In this document: positions 9,126 to 17,432 of the stretch, piece after piece
Layout: each line of letters begins with the position of its first letter
Position numbering within the stretch: position 1 is the first letter of the stretch
DNA from: Amycolatopsis nalaikhensis
GTDB taxonomy: Bacteria > Actinomycetota > Actinomycetes > Mycobacteriales > Pseudonocardiaceae
DNA length: 64,000 nt
Direction: 5' to 3'
NCBI RefSeq assembly: GCF_030264295.1
Contig: NZ_CP127173.1
Span: forward strand, 8,687,501-8,751,500
Made by a program: the position numbers and the translations under genes
The notes under the pieces: generated by a model
What the model was told of the DNA's origin: nothing
Database searches by the model: none
What the model saw: the letters and a program-made list of their open reading frames with translations, nothing else

Positions 9126-10996
9126 GCCGTCACCTCCCAAGCGCACCGGAAGCCGACCGTGGCGGCGCGCGCGAGTCCCAGCCCGGGCAGGAGGAGCTTC
9201 ACGGTGTAGTCCGCGGCCTTGACGCCGCCTTCGACGTACCACTCGGAGCCTTCGGCCGCGTAGTCGCCGCCGCCCTTGAGCATCACGAACCGCGTCCGCC
9301 CGTCGGTGTGCTCGCTTTCGGTCCAGTTCCACACGGCGGGGGTGCCGCGGCGCAGCCCGCCGGTCTCCCCCGCCAGCTGCCATTCGTCCTCGGTGGGCAG
9401 GCGCCCGCCGCGCCACGCGCAGTACGCGCGCGCGTCGTCGAGGTCGACGTAGGTGACCGGCTCGTCCGGTGTTCCCGGGTGTGCGAGGAACCGGTGCGGG
9501 TACGTGGGCCGGTAGCCGGTGGCGGCGACGAACTCGGCGAACTGGGCGTTCGTCACCTCGGTGGCCCCGACGGCGACGGCCGTCGCCAGCTCGCCTTCGC
9601 GCTGCAGGGTGCGGGCGTCGTGGAGCCGCGGCGGGAGTGGCTTCCATTCGTCCACATAGGGCGCACCCTGGTACATGCCGGTCTCCCGGGCGCGGTACCG
9701 CACGGTCAGCACGTACGGCCCGGCCGGGACGACGACGGCGTCCGCGTCGGGCACGCCGGTCGTCCTCTGGGGACGAATCCGGGTCGCGATCCGGTGCGGG
9801 AACCGGGCGTCGGGGTCGTGGGGCAACTCGGGGAGATCGGGCCGCCACCCTTCGACCGTGGCGCCGATCCCCCGGGCCGGGACCCCGCCGAGGAGGTCGA
9901 TGCCGGGGAGCGGGCCGTGGTAGTCGGTATCGCCGCGGTTGACGAGCGTCCACAGTGTCCGGTCGTTCAGCTGCCAGCGCGACGCGTACACGCCCGCCGC
10001 CTCGGCCTCGGGCGGCAGCTCGGCCAGGGGCGTCCACTCGCCCTCCAGGAGCAGGTCGGCCGCGGCGCGCTGCAGGGTGACCATGCGGCGGACGGTGGCG
10101 GCGTCGCGGGGCGACCAGCCGACCCACACGCCGAAAACGACCTCCCAGACCATCACGCCGACGCCGTTGAGCCAGGCCGACTGGAGTTCTTCGCTGTGGT
10201 CGCGGTGCCAGCGGCGGACGTGGTGCTGCATGTGCCGCCGCTCGTACCAGTGGGCGCGCAGGACGCCGGGCACGGGCGAGTCGGCGAAGAACTGCGCCCA
10301 CGACGCCGTGTGGTCCTCGATCCGCTCGACCGGCAGCTTGGACTCGCCTTCGAGGACGATGCCGGGCCGGGCGGCTTCCAGGCGCTCGACGAAGTCCGGT
10401 TCGGCCTTCTTGAGCGTGTCGAGGAAGACGCCGTCCGCGTTCAGGTCCTCGACGAGGGCGGCCAGCTCGGTCAGGTCGTCGTCACCGCGACGGGTGCCGA
10501 CGTCCCAGGGGTTGTAGTCGACGAAGACGTGCAGGCCTTCCTGGTGCAGCGTCTCGATCAGCTCGGCGAGGCCGGGGACGTCGCGGTAGAAGTCCCACTG
10601 GTTGCGGTCGTCGAGGCCGATCACCGGGTAGGCGTGCCAGAGCACGACGGCGTCGAGGCCGCCGAAGCGGTCGCGGGCGTCGGCGAGGAAGCGCTCGGGG
10701 GTGAAGCGGTGGTCCTCGAAGGAGTAGAGGAGCTCGTCCCAGAGCCAGACCTGGGCGACGGTGTGGCAGGTCGCCGCCCACGTCGCCTGGGGACGCTCGT
10801 AGGCGGCGCCGGTGTAGGCGTGGCGCCGCCGGGCGTCTTCACGCCATTCGGTGAGCTTCGCGCGCCACGCGGGCCGCTCGGCCGGGTCTTCGGGCGCGGC
10901 GAAGATCTTGGCGTCGTCCAAATCGGACAGTGGGCCGCATACCTCGGTGGGCCGGTCGATCGGGCGCGGGACGAGCGGGTCGAACGTGTAGGTCAT
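9122..10996 (-). CDS. TIM-barrel glycoside-hydrolase-like protein fused to an FGE/SUMF1-like domain
   Basis: A 624-aa two-part protein. Residues ~60-330 look like a glycoside-hydrolase TIM barrel: strands such as GLDAVVLWHAYPVIG, LHVFVDYNPWD, ADGVFLDTLKK and GIVLEGESK carry acidic residues at strand ends, and VMVWEVVFGVWVGW follows. Residues ~470-624 are a formylglycine-generating-enzyme-like (SUMF1/EgtB/PvdO) domain: GATEVTNAQFAEFVAATGYRP, AYCAWRGGRLPTEDEWQLA, and a GFRCAWE end. The redox Cys pair of true FGE is not seen, so this domain is more likely a binding module. ATG 10996 overlaps the kinase stop. Its role in the operon is probably to cut or recognise the imported glycoside. Confidence 0.7.
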   Translation of the reverse strand: MTYTFDPLVPRPIDRPTEVCGPLSDLDDAKIFAAPEDPAERPAWRAKLTEWREDARRRHAYTGAAYERPQATWAATCHTVAQVWLWDELLYSFEDHRFTPERFLADARDRFGGLDAVVLWHAYPVIGLDDRNQWDFYRDVPGLAELIETLHQEGLHVFVDYNPWDVGTRRGDDDLTELAALVEDLNADGVFLDTLKKAEPDFVERLEAARPGIVLEGESKLPVERIEDHTASWAQFFADSPVPGVLRAHWYERRHMQHHVRRWHRDHSEELQSAWLNGVGVMVWEVVFGVWVGWSPRDAATVRRMVTLQRAAADLLLEGEWTPLAELPPEAEAAGVYASRWQLNDRTLWTLVNRGDTDYHGPLPGIDLLGGVPARGIGATVEGWRPDLPELPHDPDARFPHRIATRIRPQRTTGVPDADAVVVPAGPYVLTVRYRARETGMYQGAPYVDEWKPLPPRLHDARTLQREGELATAVAVGATEVTNAQFAEFVAATGYRPTYPHRFLAHPGTPDEPVTYVDLDDARAYCAWRGGRLPTEDEWQLAGETGGLRRGTPAVWNWTESEHTDGRTRFVMLKGGGDYAAEGSEWYVEGGVKAADYTVKLLLPGLGLARAATVGFRCAWEVTA

Positions 10997-11886
10997 GGTG
11001 TCTTTCCTCCGAGCGCGTCGACCTCGGCGGCGGTGGGGACGGCGGCCTGGGCGCCGGGCCGGGTGACGGCGAGCGCACCCGCGGCCGAAGCCCGTTTCGC
11101 GGCCTCGGGGAGGTCCCGGCCTTGCGCGAGCGCGGCCGCGAGGACGCCGCAGAAGGTGTCGCCGGCGCCGGTGGTGTCGACGACGTCGACGGGGATGCCG
11201 GGGATCCGCACGGGTTCCTGGTCGCGGCGCAGGACGGCGCAGCCCTCACCGCCGAGGGTGACGACGACGGCGGGGACCCGCTTGAGCAGCTTTTCGGGCT
11301 CCCCGGCGAGATCGGCGGCTTCGTGTTCGTTGACGACGAGCAGGTCGACGACGTCCCACAGCGAGTCCGGCAGCTCCCGCGACGGGGCGGCGTTGAGCAC
11401 CATGAGGGCCCCGGGCCGCTTCGCCGCGGCGGCGGCCGCCACGACGTCGAGCGGGATTTCCAGCTGGGCGAGCACGACATCGGCGTCGGCGATCCGCTCG
11501 GCTTGCGCGGCCCCGATCCGGACGTGGTCGTTGGCCCCGGGGGCGACGACGATCGCGTTCTCGCCGTCCGGGGAGACGGTGACGAAGGCGGTGCCGGTGG
11601 GGGCGTCGGCCCGTTCGACGAGATCGGTCCGCACCCCGGCCCCGCCGAGCGAGACGAGGACGAGATCGGCGGCCTCATCGGAGCCGAGCGCGCCGACGAA
11701 GGTGGTGTCGGCACCCCCGGCGAACGCGGCGGCGACGGCCTGGTTGGCACCCTTGCCGCCGGGGCTCCGGCGGAGCCGCCCGCCGAGAACGGTCTCCCCC
11801 GCTTTCGGTGGGCGGGGCACATCGACGGCGAGGTCGACGTTGGCCGACCCGACGACGACAACACGCCCGGACGTCAGACCGGTCAT
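10993..11886 (-). CDS. rbsK: Ribokinase-like PfkB family sugar kinase
   Basis: A 297-aa PfkB-family kinase that phosphorylates ribose or a related sugar with ATP. The N-terminal motif VVVVGSANVDLAVDVPRPPKAGETV and GGKGANQAVAAA are typical of ribokinase, as is the C-terminal DTTGAGDTFCGVLAAAL motif with the catalytic Asp. Length and motif spacing fit RbsK better than fructokinase. ATG 11886 overlaps the stop of the upstream ADP-ribosylglycohydrolase-family gene, and its own TGA overlaps the next start, so all three are coupled. Following two ribosylglycohydrolase-type enzymes, it most plausibly traps free ribose or a ribosyl product. Confidence 0.88.
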   Translation of the reverse strand: MTGLTSGRVVVVGSANVDLAVDVPRPPKAGETVLGGRLRRSPGGKGANQAVAAAFAGGADTTFVGALGSDEAADLVLVSLGGAGVRTDLVERADAPTGTAFVTVSPDGENAIVVAPGANDHVRIGAAQAERIADADVVLAQLEIPLDVVAAAAAAKRPGALMVLNAAPSRELPDSLWDVVDLLVVNEHEAADLAGEPEKLLKRVPAVVVTLGGEGCAVLRRDQEPVRIPGIPVDVVDTTGAGDTFCGVLAAALAQGRDLPEAAKRASAAGALAVTRPGAQAAVPTAAEVDALGGKTP

Positions 11887-13181
11887 CGGGTCTCCTCCGC
11901 CAGCTTCGCCGTTCGCGCGGCCAGCTCCGTGATCCGCCGCTCGCCGCCAGGCAGCGAGGTCGCGATCCGCCCGTCCAGCGGCCGTGCCCAGTAATCCGGC
12001 ACTCCGCTCAGCGCGCCCACCACCCCGCCGACCGTCGCGGCCGCCGAGTCCGTGTCCCAGCCCGCCGTCACCGCGATCGCGATGCTCGGCCCGAACTCGC
12101 CGCCGCCCTTCGCCAGCGCGTACGCGATCACCGCCGCGTTGTTGAGCACGTGCACCCAATGCAAGTCCCCGTACTCCGCGTGCAGGCGATCCAGTCCACT
12201 CGCGACGTCACCCTGCTCGGCCGCCGAGCGGCCGAGCAGGACCGCCGCCGCCAGGTGGCTGCCGAGCGGGATCACCGTCTCGGCCGCGTCCAAAACCTCG
12301 TCCACGGTGTCGCACACCATCGCCGCCGACGCGAGGGCCGCCGCCCACATCGCGCCGTACACCCCGTTGCGCGTGTGGCTCAGCCGCGCGTCCGTCCACG
12401 CCATCCGCGCCGCCGCTCGCACGTCGCCCGGGGACACCCAGCCGAACACGTCCGCGCGGATCAGCGCGCCGATCCACTCGCGGAACGGGTTCCGATACGT
12501 CGCCGTGTCCGGGCGCGCGTCCAGCAGGTTGCGGTACGCCGCGCGCTCCGCCGTGAACACCCGACCGGCGGGCAGGTTGTCCAGCCACAGCTGCGCGACG
12601 TCGTCGGTCGTGAAGCCGCGGCCGTGCGCCTCCAGCAACGTCAACGCCAGCATCGGGTAGTTGAGGTCGTCGTCCTCCGGCATCCCGTCGATGTTCTCTT
12701 CCAGCGACGTCGGTGCCGACCGGCGGTTCCACGGCCATCGCGCGGCCACGTCGGCGGGCAGCCCGACCGCGGTGAACCAGCCGTCGAGGGGCCAGCGGCC
12801 GGTCGCGCGCAGGATCTCCTCGATGCCCTCCCGCGGGATCTTCTCCACGGGCTTGCCGAGCAGGCACCCGGCCGCCCGCCCGGTCCACGCGCCCAGCTCG
12901 CGGCCGCGGAACGCGACCGGGAGCGCAGGCGCGGGCGGGAGCGCCGCGAGCACGGTCTCCCAGTCCGGGGCGGCCGCGGGCGCGTCCAGCTCGTCCAGCA
13001 GCTCCCGCGCCAGCTGACGCAGGGAAGGCCGCTCCGGGCCCGCCCCGCCGACCACCGGCGTCGGGTCGCCGCCCGCCGCGACCCACCGCTCCCGGACCGC
13101 CGTGACGTCCTTGCCCTCCGCCGCGGACTGCACCAGCTCGTGCGGGAGCAGGTCCTCGGGCCGGGCCCAGGTCAGCCTCAC
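11883..13181 (-). CDS. ADP-ribosylglycohydrolase-family protein (copy 2)
   Basis: A 432-aa DraG/ARH-fold protein. The fold family normally uses two Mg ions to cleave N- or O-ribosyl bonds. The C-terminal metal motif is intact (GWDTDSAAATVGGVVGALSG). The N-terminal one, usually TDDT, is altered to an acidic EDDDLNY. Residues ~1-90 form an extra N-terminal segment absent from the companion gene. GTG 13181 overlaps the upstream stop by 4 bp. Having two divergent family members in tandem inside a sugar-uptake operon suggests sequential or subunit-specific action on a ribosylated compound rather than removal of ADP-ribose from proteins. Confidence 0.83.
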   Translation of the reverse strand: MRLTWARPEDLLPHELVQSAAEGKDVTAVRERWVAAGGDPTPVVGGAGPERPSLRQLARELLDELDAPAAAPDWETVLAALPPAPALPVAFRGRELGAWTGRAAGCLLGKPVEKIPREGIEEILRATGRWPLDGWFTAVGLPADVAARWPWNRRSAPTSLEENIDGMPEDDDLNYPMLALTLLEAHGRGFTTDDVAQLWLDNLPAGRVFTAERAAYRNLLDARPDTATYRNPFREWIGALIRADVFGWVSPGDVRAAARMAWTDARLSHTRNGVYGAMWAAALASAAMVCDTVDEVLDAAETVIPLGSHLAAAVLLGRSAAEQGDVASGLDRLHAEYGDLHWVHVLNNAAVIAYALAKGGGEFGPSIAIAVTAGWDTDSAAATVGGVVGALSGVPDYWARPLDGRIATSLPGGERRITELAARTAKLAEETR

Positions 13182-14332
13182 GCCGTCGCCTCCAGGAACG
13201 CCGCCCGGGCCGCGGCCCGCTCGCGGTCGGCCTTCAGGATGTCCGCGGCCGCCGAAGCCAGCAGGTGCCCGGTCTCCCGCAGGTCCATCCGGCTGGCCTC
13301 GCCGATCTCGTCGACCCACTCGGCGGGCACGACCGCCGTCCCGCCGAGGCCCGCGCAGATCGCCGCCGCCATCACGGCGATCGAGTCCGCGTCCCGGCCG
13401 TAGTTCACCGACGCCAGCACCGCGCCCCGGAAGTCGCCCCGGTGCGCGAGCACGAACGCCAGCGCGGCGGGCAGCTCCTCGATCGACTTCGTCCGCGACG
13501 GCCGCCGGGCGTCCATCGACATCTCCCGGTAGTGCGGCCCCACCGAGTCGAACGGCGCGACCGTCTCCCGGACGAGCGCCGCGAGCTCGCGCTCCTCGTC
13601 GTCGGTGGCCGGGGGAACGGTCCGGCCACCGAACGCCTCGACGACCGCGCGCAGCGCCGCCGCCGTCCCGTCGTGGGCCACGTCCAGCGCGGCCGCGACA
13701 ACGTCGTCGAGCGAAGCGCCCGGGGCGACCGCGGCCGCCACCATCGCGGCCAGCACGCCCGCCGCCTCGCGGCCGTAGCTCGACTGGTGCGCGCCGGTGA
13801 GGTCGATCGCCTCGGCGTACGCGGCCCGCGGGTCACCCGCGTTGACCACGCCCACCGGGGCGACGTACATCGCCGCGCCGCAGTTGACCACGTTGCCCAC
13901 GCCCGCTTCGCGCGGGTCGACGTGTCCGTAGTGGAGCCTCGCGACGATCCACTTCTCCGCGAGGAAGACCCGCTGCAGCAGCAGCGCGGTCGACTCCAGC
14001 TCCGGCACCCAGCGCGGCTCGCCGATCATCAGCGGCACCAGATCCTCGGCCATCGCGTACGCGTCGAGGTGCGCGCGGCGCTTCGCGTACACCTCGACGA
14101 GCGCCCGCGTCATGAGGGTGTCGTCGGTGACGTGCCCGTCGCCCTTGTGGTACGGCGCGATCGGGCGGGCCGTCCGCCAGTCCGGGTACCACGGCCCGAC
14201 GACACCGGTCACCCGGCCGCCGTGCCGCTCTTCGATCTGCTCGGGTGTCCACCCTTCGGTGGCGCCGCCGAGGGCGTCCCCGACGGCCGCACCGGTGATC
14301 ACCGCGACGGCCCGGTCTTCCAGCCAGGTCAC
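13178..14332 (-). CDS. ADP-ribosylglycohydrolase-family protein (copy 1)
   Basis: A 384-aa DraG/ARH-family protein with both metal motifs present: GHVTDDTLMTRAL (TDDT) near residue 67 and NYGRDADSIAVMAAAICAGLGG near residue 310. The N-terminal ITGAAVGDALGGATEG segment is the classic family opening. I start it at GTG 14332, seven bases after AGGAG; a TTG three bases earlier is possible. It lies 13 bp after the solute-binding protein gene. Being complete in catalytic residues, it is the better candidate for the hydrolytic step; the second copy may act on a related bond. Confidence 0.86.
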   Translation of the reverse strand: MTWLEDRAVAVITGAAVGDALGGATEGWTPEQIEERHGGRVTGVVGPWYPDWRTARPIAPYHKGDGHVTDDTLMTRALVEVYAKRRAHLDAYAMAEDLVPLMIGEPRWVPELESTALLLQRVFLAEKWIVARLHYGHVDPREAGVGNVVNCGAAMYVAPVGVVNAGDPRAAYAEAIDLTGAHQSSYGREAAGVLAAMVAAAVAPGASLDDVVAAALDVAHDGTAAALRAVVEAFGGRTVPPATDDEERELAALVRETVAPFDSVGPHYREMSMDARRPSRTKSIEELPAALAFVLAHRGDFRGAVLASVNYGRDADSIAVMAAAICAGLGGTAVVPAEWVDEIGEASRMDLRETGHLLASAAADILKADRERAAARAAFLEATA

Positions 14333-14345
14333 CAATCCGCTCCTG

Positions 14346-15626
14346 TCACTTGCTCACGTTCTTCCAGCCGTCCTCGAGCTGCTTCGCGAGGCCGGCCGCG
14401 TCGATCTTCTGGGCGAGGAACTGCTGGTACGCCGGCGTCGCGACGGTGTCCTTCCACTGCGCGTACTTGCCGGCGAACAGGTAGGGCGCCGACGTCAGGT
14501 ACTCCCCGGAGGCGAGGATTTCCTTCCAGCCGTTCTTCGCGCCCAGCTTGGTCGTCAGGGCCTGACGCGCCGACGTGGTCGGCGGGATCAGGGCGTCCGC
14601 CTCGTTGATGGCGGCGAGGTTTTCCGTGTTGGTGAAGAAGTCGACGAACTCGGCGGCTTCCTTGACGTGCTGGGAGTCCTTGTTCACCGACAGCGTCTGC
14701 GGGTTGGCGGCCTGCGCGGGACCGGCGGACCCGGCCAGCGGCGGCAGCACGACCCAGTCGAAGCCCTTCGGCGCGTCCTTCGCGATGTTGGCCGCCTGGT
14801 AGGACCCCTGCACGGTCATCGCGATCTGGCCCGCGTAGAACGGCGCGAGCGCCTTGGTGCCCGACTGCGTCAGCGTGACCGGCAGGATCGAGTGGTCCTG
14901 GTGCGCCATCGCGTCGACGAGCTGCGGCAGCGCCTGCTCGCCCTGGCCGACGCTCAGCTGCGCCTTGTCACCGGTGCCTTCGAAGTACTTGCCGCCGAAG
15001 CCGGGAGCGAGCGCGACGAACGCCGCCGTCGGGCTCGACAGGCCCCAGCCGAGGCAGTACTTGCCGTCCTTCGTGGTCGCCTTCGCGATCTCGCGCAGCT
15101 GGTCCCAGCTCATCGAGTTCCCGGTCGGGACCGTGACCCCGGCCTGCTGCAGCAGAGTCTTGTTCGCGAAGACCACATAGGACTGCAGCTCGGTCGGGGC
15201 GGCGATCACCTTGCCGTCGACGGTGACCGAGTCGAGCACGCCCTTGGGGATGTCCGCCCGCTTCTGCTCCGGCAGGTACTGCGTCAGGTCCGCGAGGTAG
15301 CCGTCGGCCGCGAACGGCGCGACCCCGGCCGCCTCGTAGTGCACGATGTCGGGCGCCGAGCCCGCGTTGAACTGGGTGATCAGCTTGTCGTAGACGCCGT
15401 CCCAGCCCGCCTGCACGATCTTGACCTGCACGTCGGGGTGGGCCTTGTTCCAGTCGCCGACGATCTTCTGCGTCGCCGCGATCGCGGCGGGCTGGTCGGA
15501 GAGGGACTGGAAGGTGAGGGTGACCGGCCCGCTCCCGCCGCCGTCCCCGCTGCCGGAACCGCACGCGGTGAGCAGCAGGCCGGCGACCATCAGGCAGGCG
15601 GCGGCAACCATGCGTCGTGTCTTCAT
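14346..15626 (-). CDS. CUT1-type sugar ABC transporter solute-binding lipoprotein
   Basis: A 426-aa family-1 extracellular solute-binding protein. The signal ends in a lipobox (LLLTAC, Cys22), so it is anchored in the membrane outer face. The body has MalE-like features: VTLTFQSLSDQPAAIAAT, INEADALIPPTTSARQ and a C-terminal AYQQFLAQKIDAAGLAKQLEDGWKNV. Family-1 binding proteins usually deliver oligosaccharides or glycosides rather than single pentoses. It follows two permease genes with a 37-bp gap. No ATPase gene is in the operon, so a shared MsiK-type ATPase is expected. It is the strongest handle for identifying the operon's substrate. Confidence 0.9.
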   Translation of the reverse strand: MKTRRMVAAACLMVAGLLLTACGSGSGDGGGSGPVTLTFQSLSDQPAAIAATQKIVGDWNKAHPDVQVKIVQAGWDGVYDKLITQFNAGSAPDIVHYEAAGVAPFAADGYLADLTQYLPEQKRADIPKGVLDSVTVDGKVIAAPTELQSYVVFANKTLLQQAGVTVPTGNSMSWDQLREIAKATTKDGKYCLGWGLSSPTAAFVALAPGFGGKYFEGTGDKAQLSVGQGEQALPQLVDAMAHQDHSILPVTLTQSGTKALAPFYAGQIAMTVQGSYQAANIAKDAPKGFDWVVLPPLAGSAGPAQAANPQTLSVNKDSQHVKEAAEFVDFFTNTENLAAINEADALIPPTTSARQALTTKLGAKNGWKEILASGEYLTSAPYLFAGKYAQWKDTVATPAYQQFLAQKIDAAGLAKQLEDGWKNVSK

Positions 15627-15663
15627 CGACCGACCTTTCGGATCTTTCTGGTGGGGTTGGGGT

Positions 15664-16491
15664 TCATCCCTTCACCGCCCCGGCCATCAGGCCGCTGGTG
15701 AGCTTCCTCCGCAGGATGCTGAAGAAGACGATGCTGGGGATGGCGGCGAGCACGGCGCCCGCCGCGAGCGGCCCGAGGGCGACCTTGCCCTCGCCGCCGA
15801 CGAACATGTTGAGCGTGATCGGCAACGTGTAGTTCTCCGGCGACTGCAGCAGCACCAGCGCGAAGAAGAACTCGTTCCACGACGAGACGAAGCTGAACAT
15901 CGCGGTCGCGACGACGCCGGGCGCGAGCAGCGGGAAGACGATCGTGCGCAGCACGGTCAGCCGGCTCGCGCCGTCCATCGCGCCGGCTTCTTCCAGCTCG
16001 ACCGGGATCGCCGCGACGTAACCCTGCAGCATCCAGAGCGCGAACGGCAGCATGTACGTCGTGTGCACGAGCGTCAGGCCGACGAGGCTGTCGGCCAGGC
16101 CGAGCGTCCGCAGGATCAGGAACAGCGGCAGGATGATCAGCACGACCGGGAAGACCTGGCTGACGAGGATCCAGCCGACGCCCGCGGCCCGCACCTTGCC
16201 CTTGAGCCGGGCGAGCACGTACGCGGCGGGCACGGCGATCACGACCGACAAAGCCGTGGACGCGAGCGCCACGACCAGGCTGTTGGCCGCGGACCGGACC
16301 AGGCCCTGCTTGGTCAGCGCCTCGGTGTAGTTGTCCCAGTGCCACTCGTCCGGCAGCAGGCTGACGGTGAGCGAGTTCAGCTCCCCCGACGACTTCACCG
16401 ACGCGGAAATGAGCCACAGCAACGGGAAACCGAGGAACAGGATGTAGAGCGCGAGGGCCAGGTACTGGGCCGGGCGCAGGAGGACTCGCAT
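15664..16491 (-). CDS. CUT1 sugar ABC transporter permease, MalG-like
   Basis: A 275-aa inner-membrane permease with six predicted helices. It carries the conserved EAA loop that contacts the ATPase (VELEEAGAMDGASRLTVLRTIVFPLLAP, about residues 180-207) and the C-terminal LTSGLMAGAVKG tail typical of MalG-type subunits. ATG 16491 shares one base with the upstream stop (TGATG). It pairs with the permease encoded just upstream and with the lipoprotein downstream. Confidence 0.9.
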   Translation of the reverse strand: MRVLLRPAQYLALALYILFLGFPLLWLISASVKSSGELNSLTVSLLPDEWHWDNYTEALTKQGLVRSAANSLVVALASTALSVVIAVPAAYVLARLKGKVRAAGVGWILVSQVFPVVLIILPLFLILRTLGLADSLVGLTLVHTTYMLPFALWMLQGYVAAIPVELEEAGAMDGASRLTVLRTIVFPLLAPGVVATAMFSFVSSWNEFFFALVLLQSPENYTLPITLNMFVGGEGKVALGPLAAGAVLAAIPSIVFFSILRRKLTSGLMAGAVKG

Positions 16492-17432
16492 CAACGCCCC
16501 TTCACGGCGCGGTCGTCGCGGAACTGCGACCGCAGGTAGACGGCGAGGATCAGCACGACCACGACGACGAGCACCAGGCCCATCGCGGCGGCGTAGCCGA
16601 TCTCGCGGTTCTTGAAGGCTTCCAGGTAGATGAACAGCACCGGCACCATCGTCTTGCCGCCCGGCCCGCCCGCGGTGAGCACGTAGACGAGCGAGAACGA
16701 GTTGAAGTTCCAGATGAAGTTCAGCGACGTGATCGAGGTGACGATCGGGCGCAGGCTGGGCCAGGTGACCGCGGTGAACCGCCGCCACGCGCCCGCGCCG
16801 TCGACCGCCGCGGCTTCGTGCAGCTCGGCCGGGATCTGCTGCAGGCCGGCCAGCAGCGTCACGGTGGTCTGCGGCATGCCGACCCAGACGCCGACGACGA
16901 TCACCGCGGGCAGCGCCGTCGAGAAGTCGCCGAGCCAGTTGATGTCGTCCGGGAGGCCGACGCTGCCGAGGAAGGCGTTGAGCGGGCCGCCGTTGGCCGA
17001 GTAGATCATCTGCCACATGATCGCCACGACGACCGGCGGCATCGCCCACGGGATCAGCGCGAGCACCCGGGTCAGGCCCTGCAGCCGCAGCCCGGAGTTG
17101 AGCAGCAGCGCCAGTCCCATCGCGGCGGCGAGCTGCAGGAGCGTGACGCCGACGGTCCAGATCATGCCGATCCGCAGCGAGTCCCAGAACAGGTCGTTGC
17201 CGACGAGCTTGGTGAAGTTGTCGACCCCGGCGAAGCTGTAGTCGGGGTGGCGCACGAGGCGCGCGTCGGTGAAGGCCAGGAAGATCCCGACGACGAGCGG
17301 GGCGACGCTGAGCACGAGGATCGGGATCAGCGACGGCAGCACCAGCGCGATCGCTTCGCGGCGCCGGGTGCGGGCCATCGCGGGCTTCTTCTTCCCGGCC
17401 GGCGGCGCGGGCCGGGTCAGGGTCGCGGTCAT
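16491..17432 (-). CDS. CUT1 sugar ABC transporter permease, MalF-like
   Basis: A 313-aa permease with an N-terminal basic cytoplasmic segment and six helices (first: EAIALVLPSLIPILVLSVAP). The EAA loop reads ELHEAAAVDGAGAWRRFTAVTWPSLRP (about residues 200-226). The periplasmic loop includes GVDNFTKLVGNDLFWDSLR, as in MalF/UgpA subunits. ATG 17432 overlaps the LacI gene stop by 4 bp, so transporter and repressor are made from one transcript. Confidence 0.9.
   Translation of the reverse strand: MTATLTRPAPPAGKKKPAMARTRRREAIALVLPSLIPILVLSVAPLVVGIFLAFTDARLVRHPDYSFAGVDNFTKLVGNDLFWDSLRIGMIWTVGVTLLQLAAAMGLALLLNSGLRLQGLTRVLALIPWAMPPVVVAIMWQMIYSANGGPLNAFLGSVGLPDDINWLGDFSTALPAVIVVGVWVGMPQTTVTLLAGLQQIPAELHEAAAVDGAGAWRRFTAVTWPSLRPIVTSITSLNFIWNFNSFSLVYVLTAGGPGGKTMVPVLFIYLEAFKNREIGYAAAMGLVLVVVVVLILAVYLRSQFRDDRAVKGR

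Noticed and set aside
9122..10996. A functional formylglycine-generating enzyme activating a sulfatase
   Set aside because: No sulfatase gene in the window, and the FGE-like domain lacks the visible catalytic Cys pair.
11883..14332. ADP-ribosylglycohydrolases as part of a toxin-antitoxin or anti-phage defence system
   Set aside because: No ADP-ribosyltransferase toxin, macrodomain partner or other defence gene is nearby. They are embedded in a LacI-controlled sugar uptake operon.
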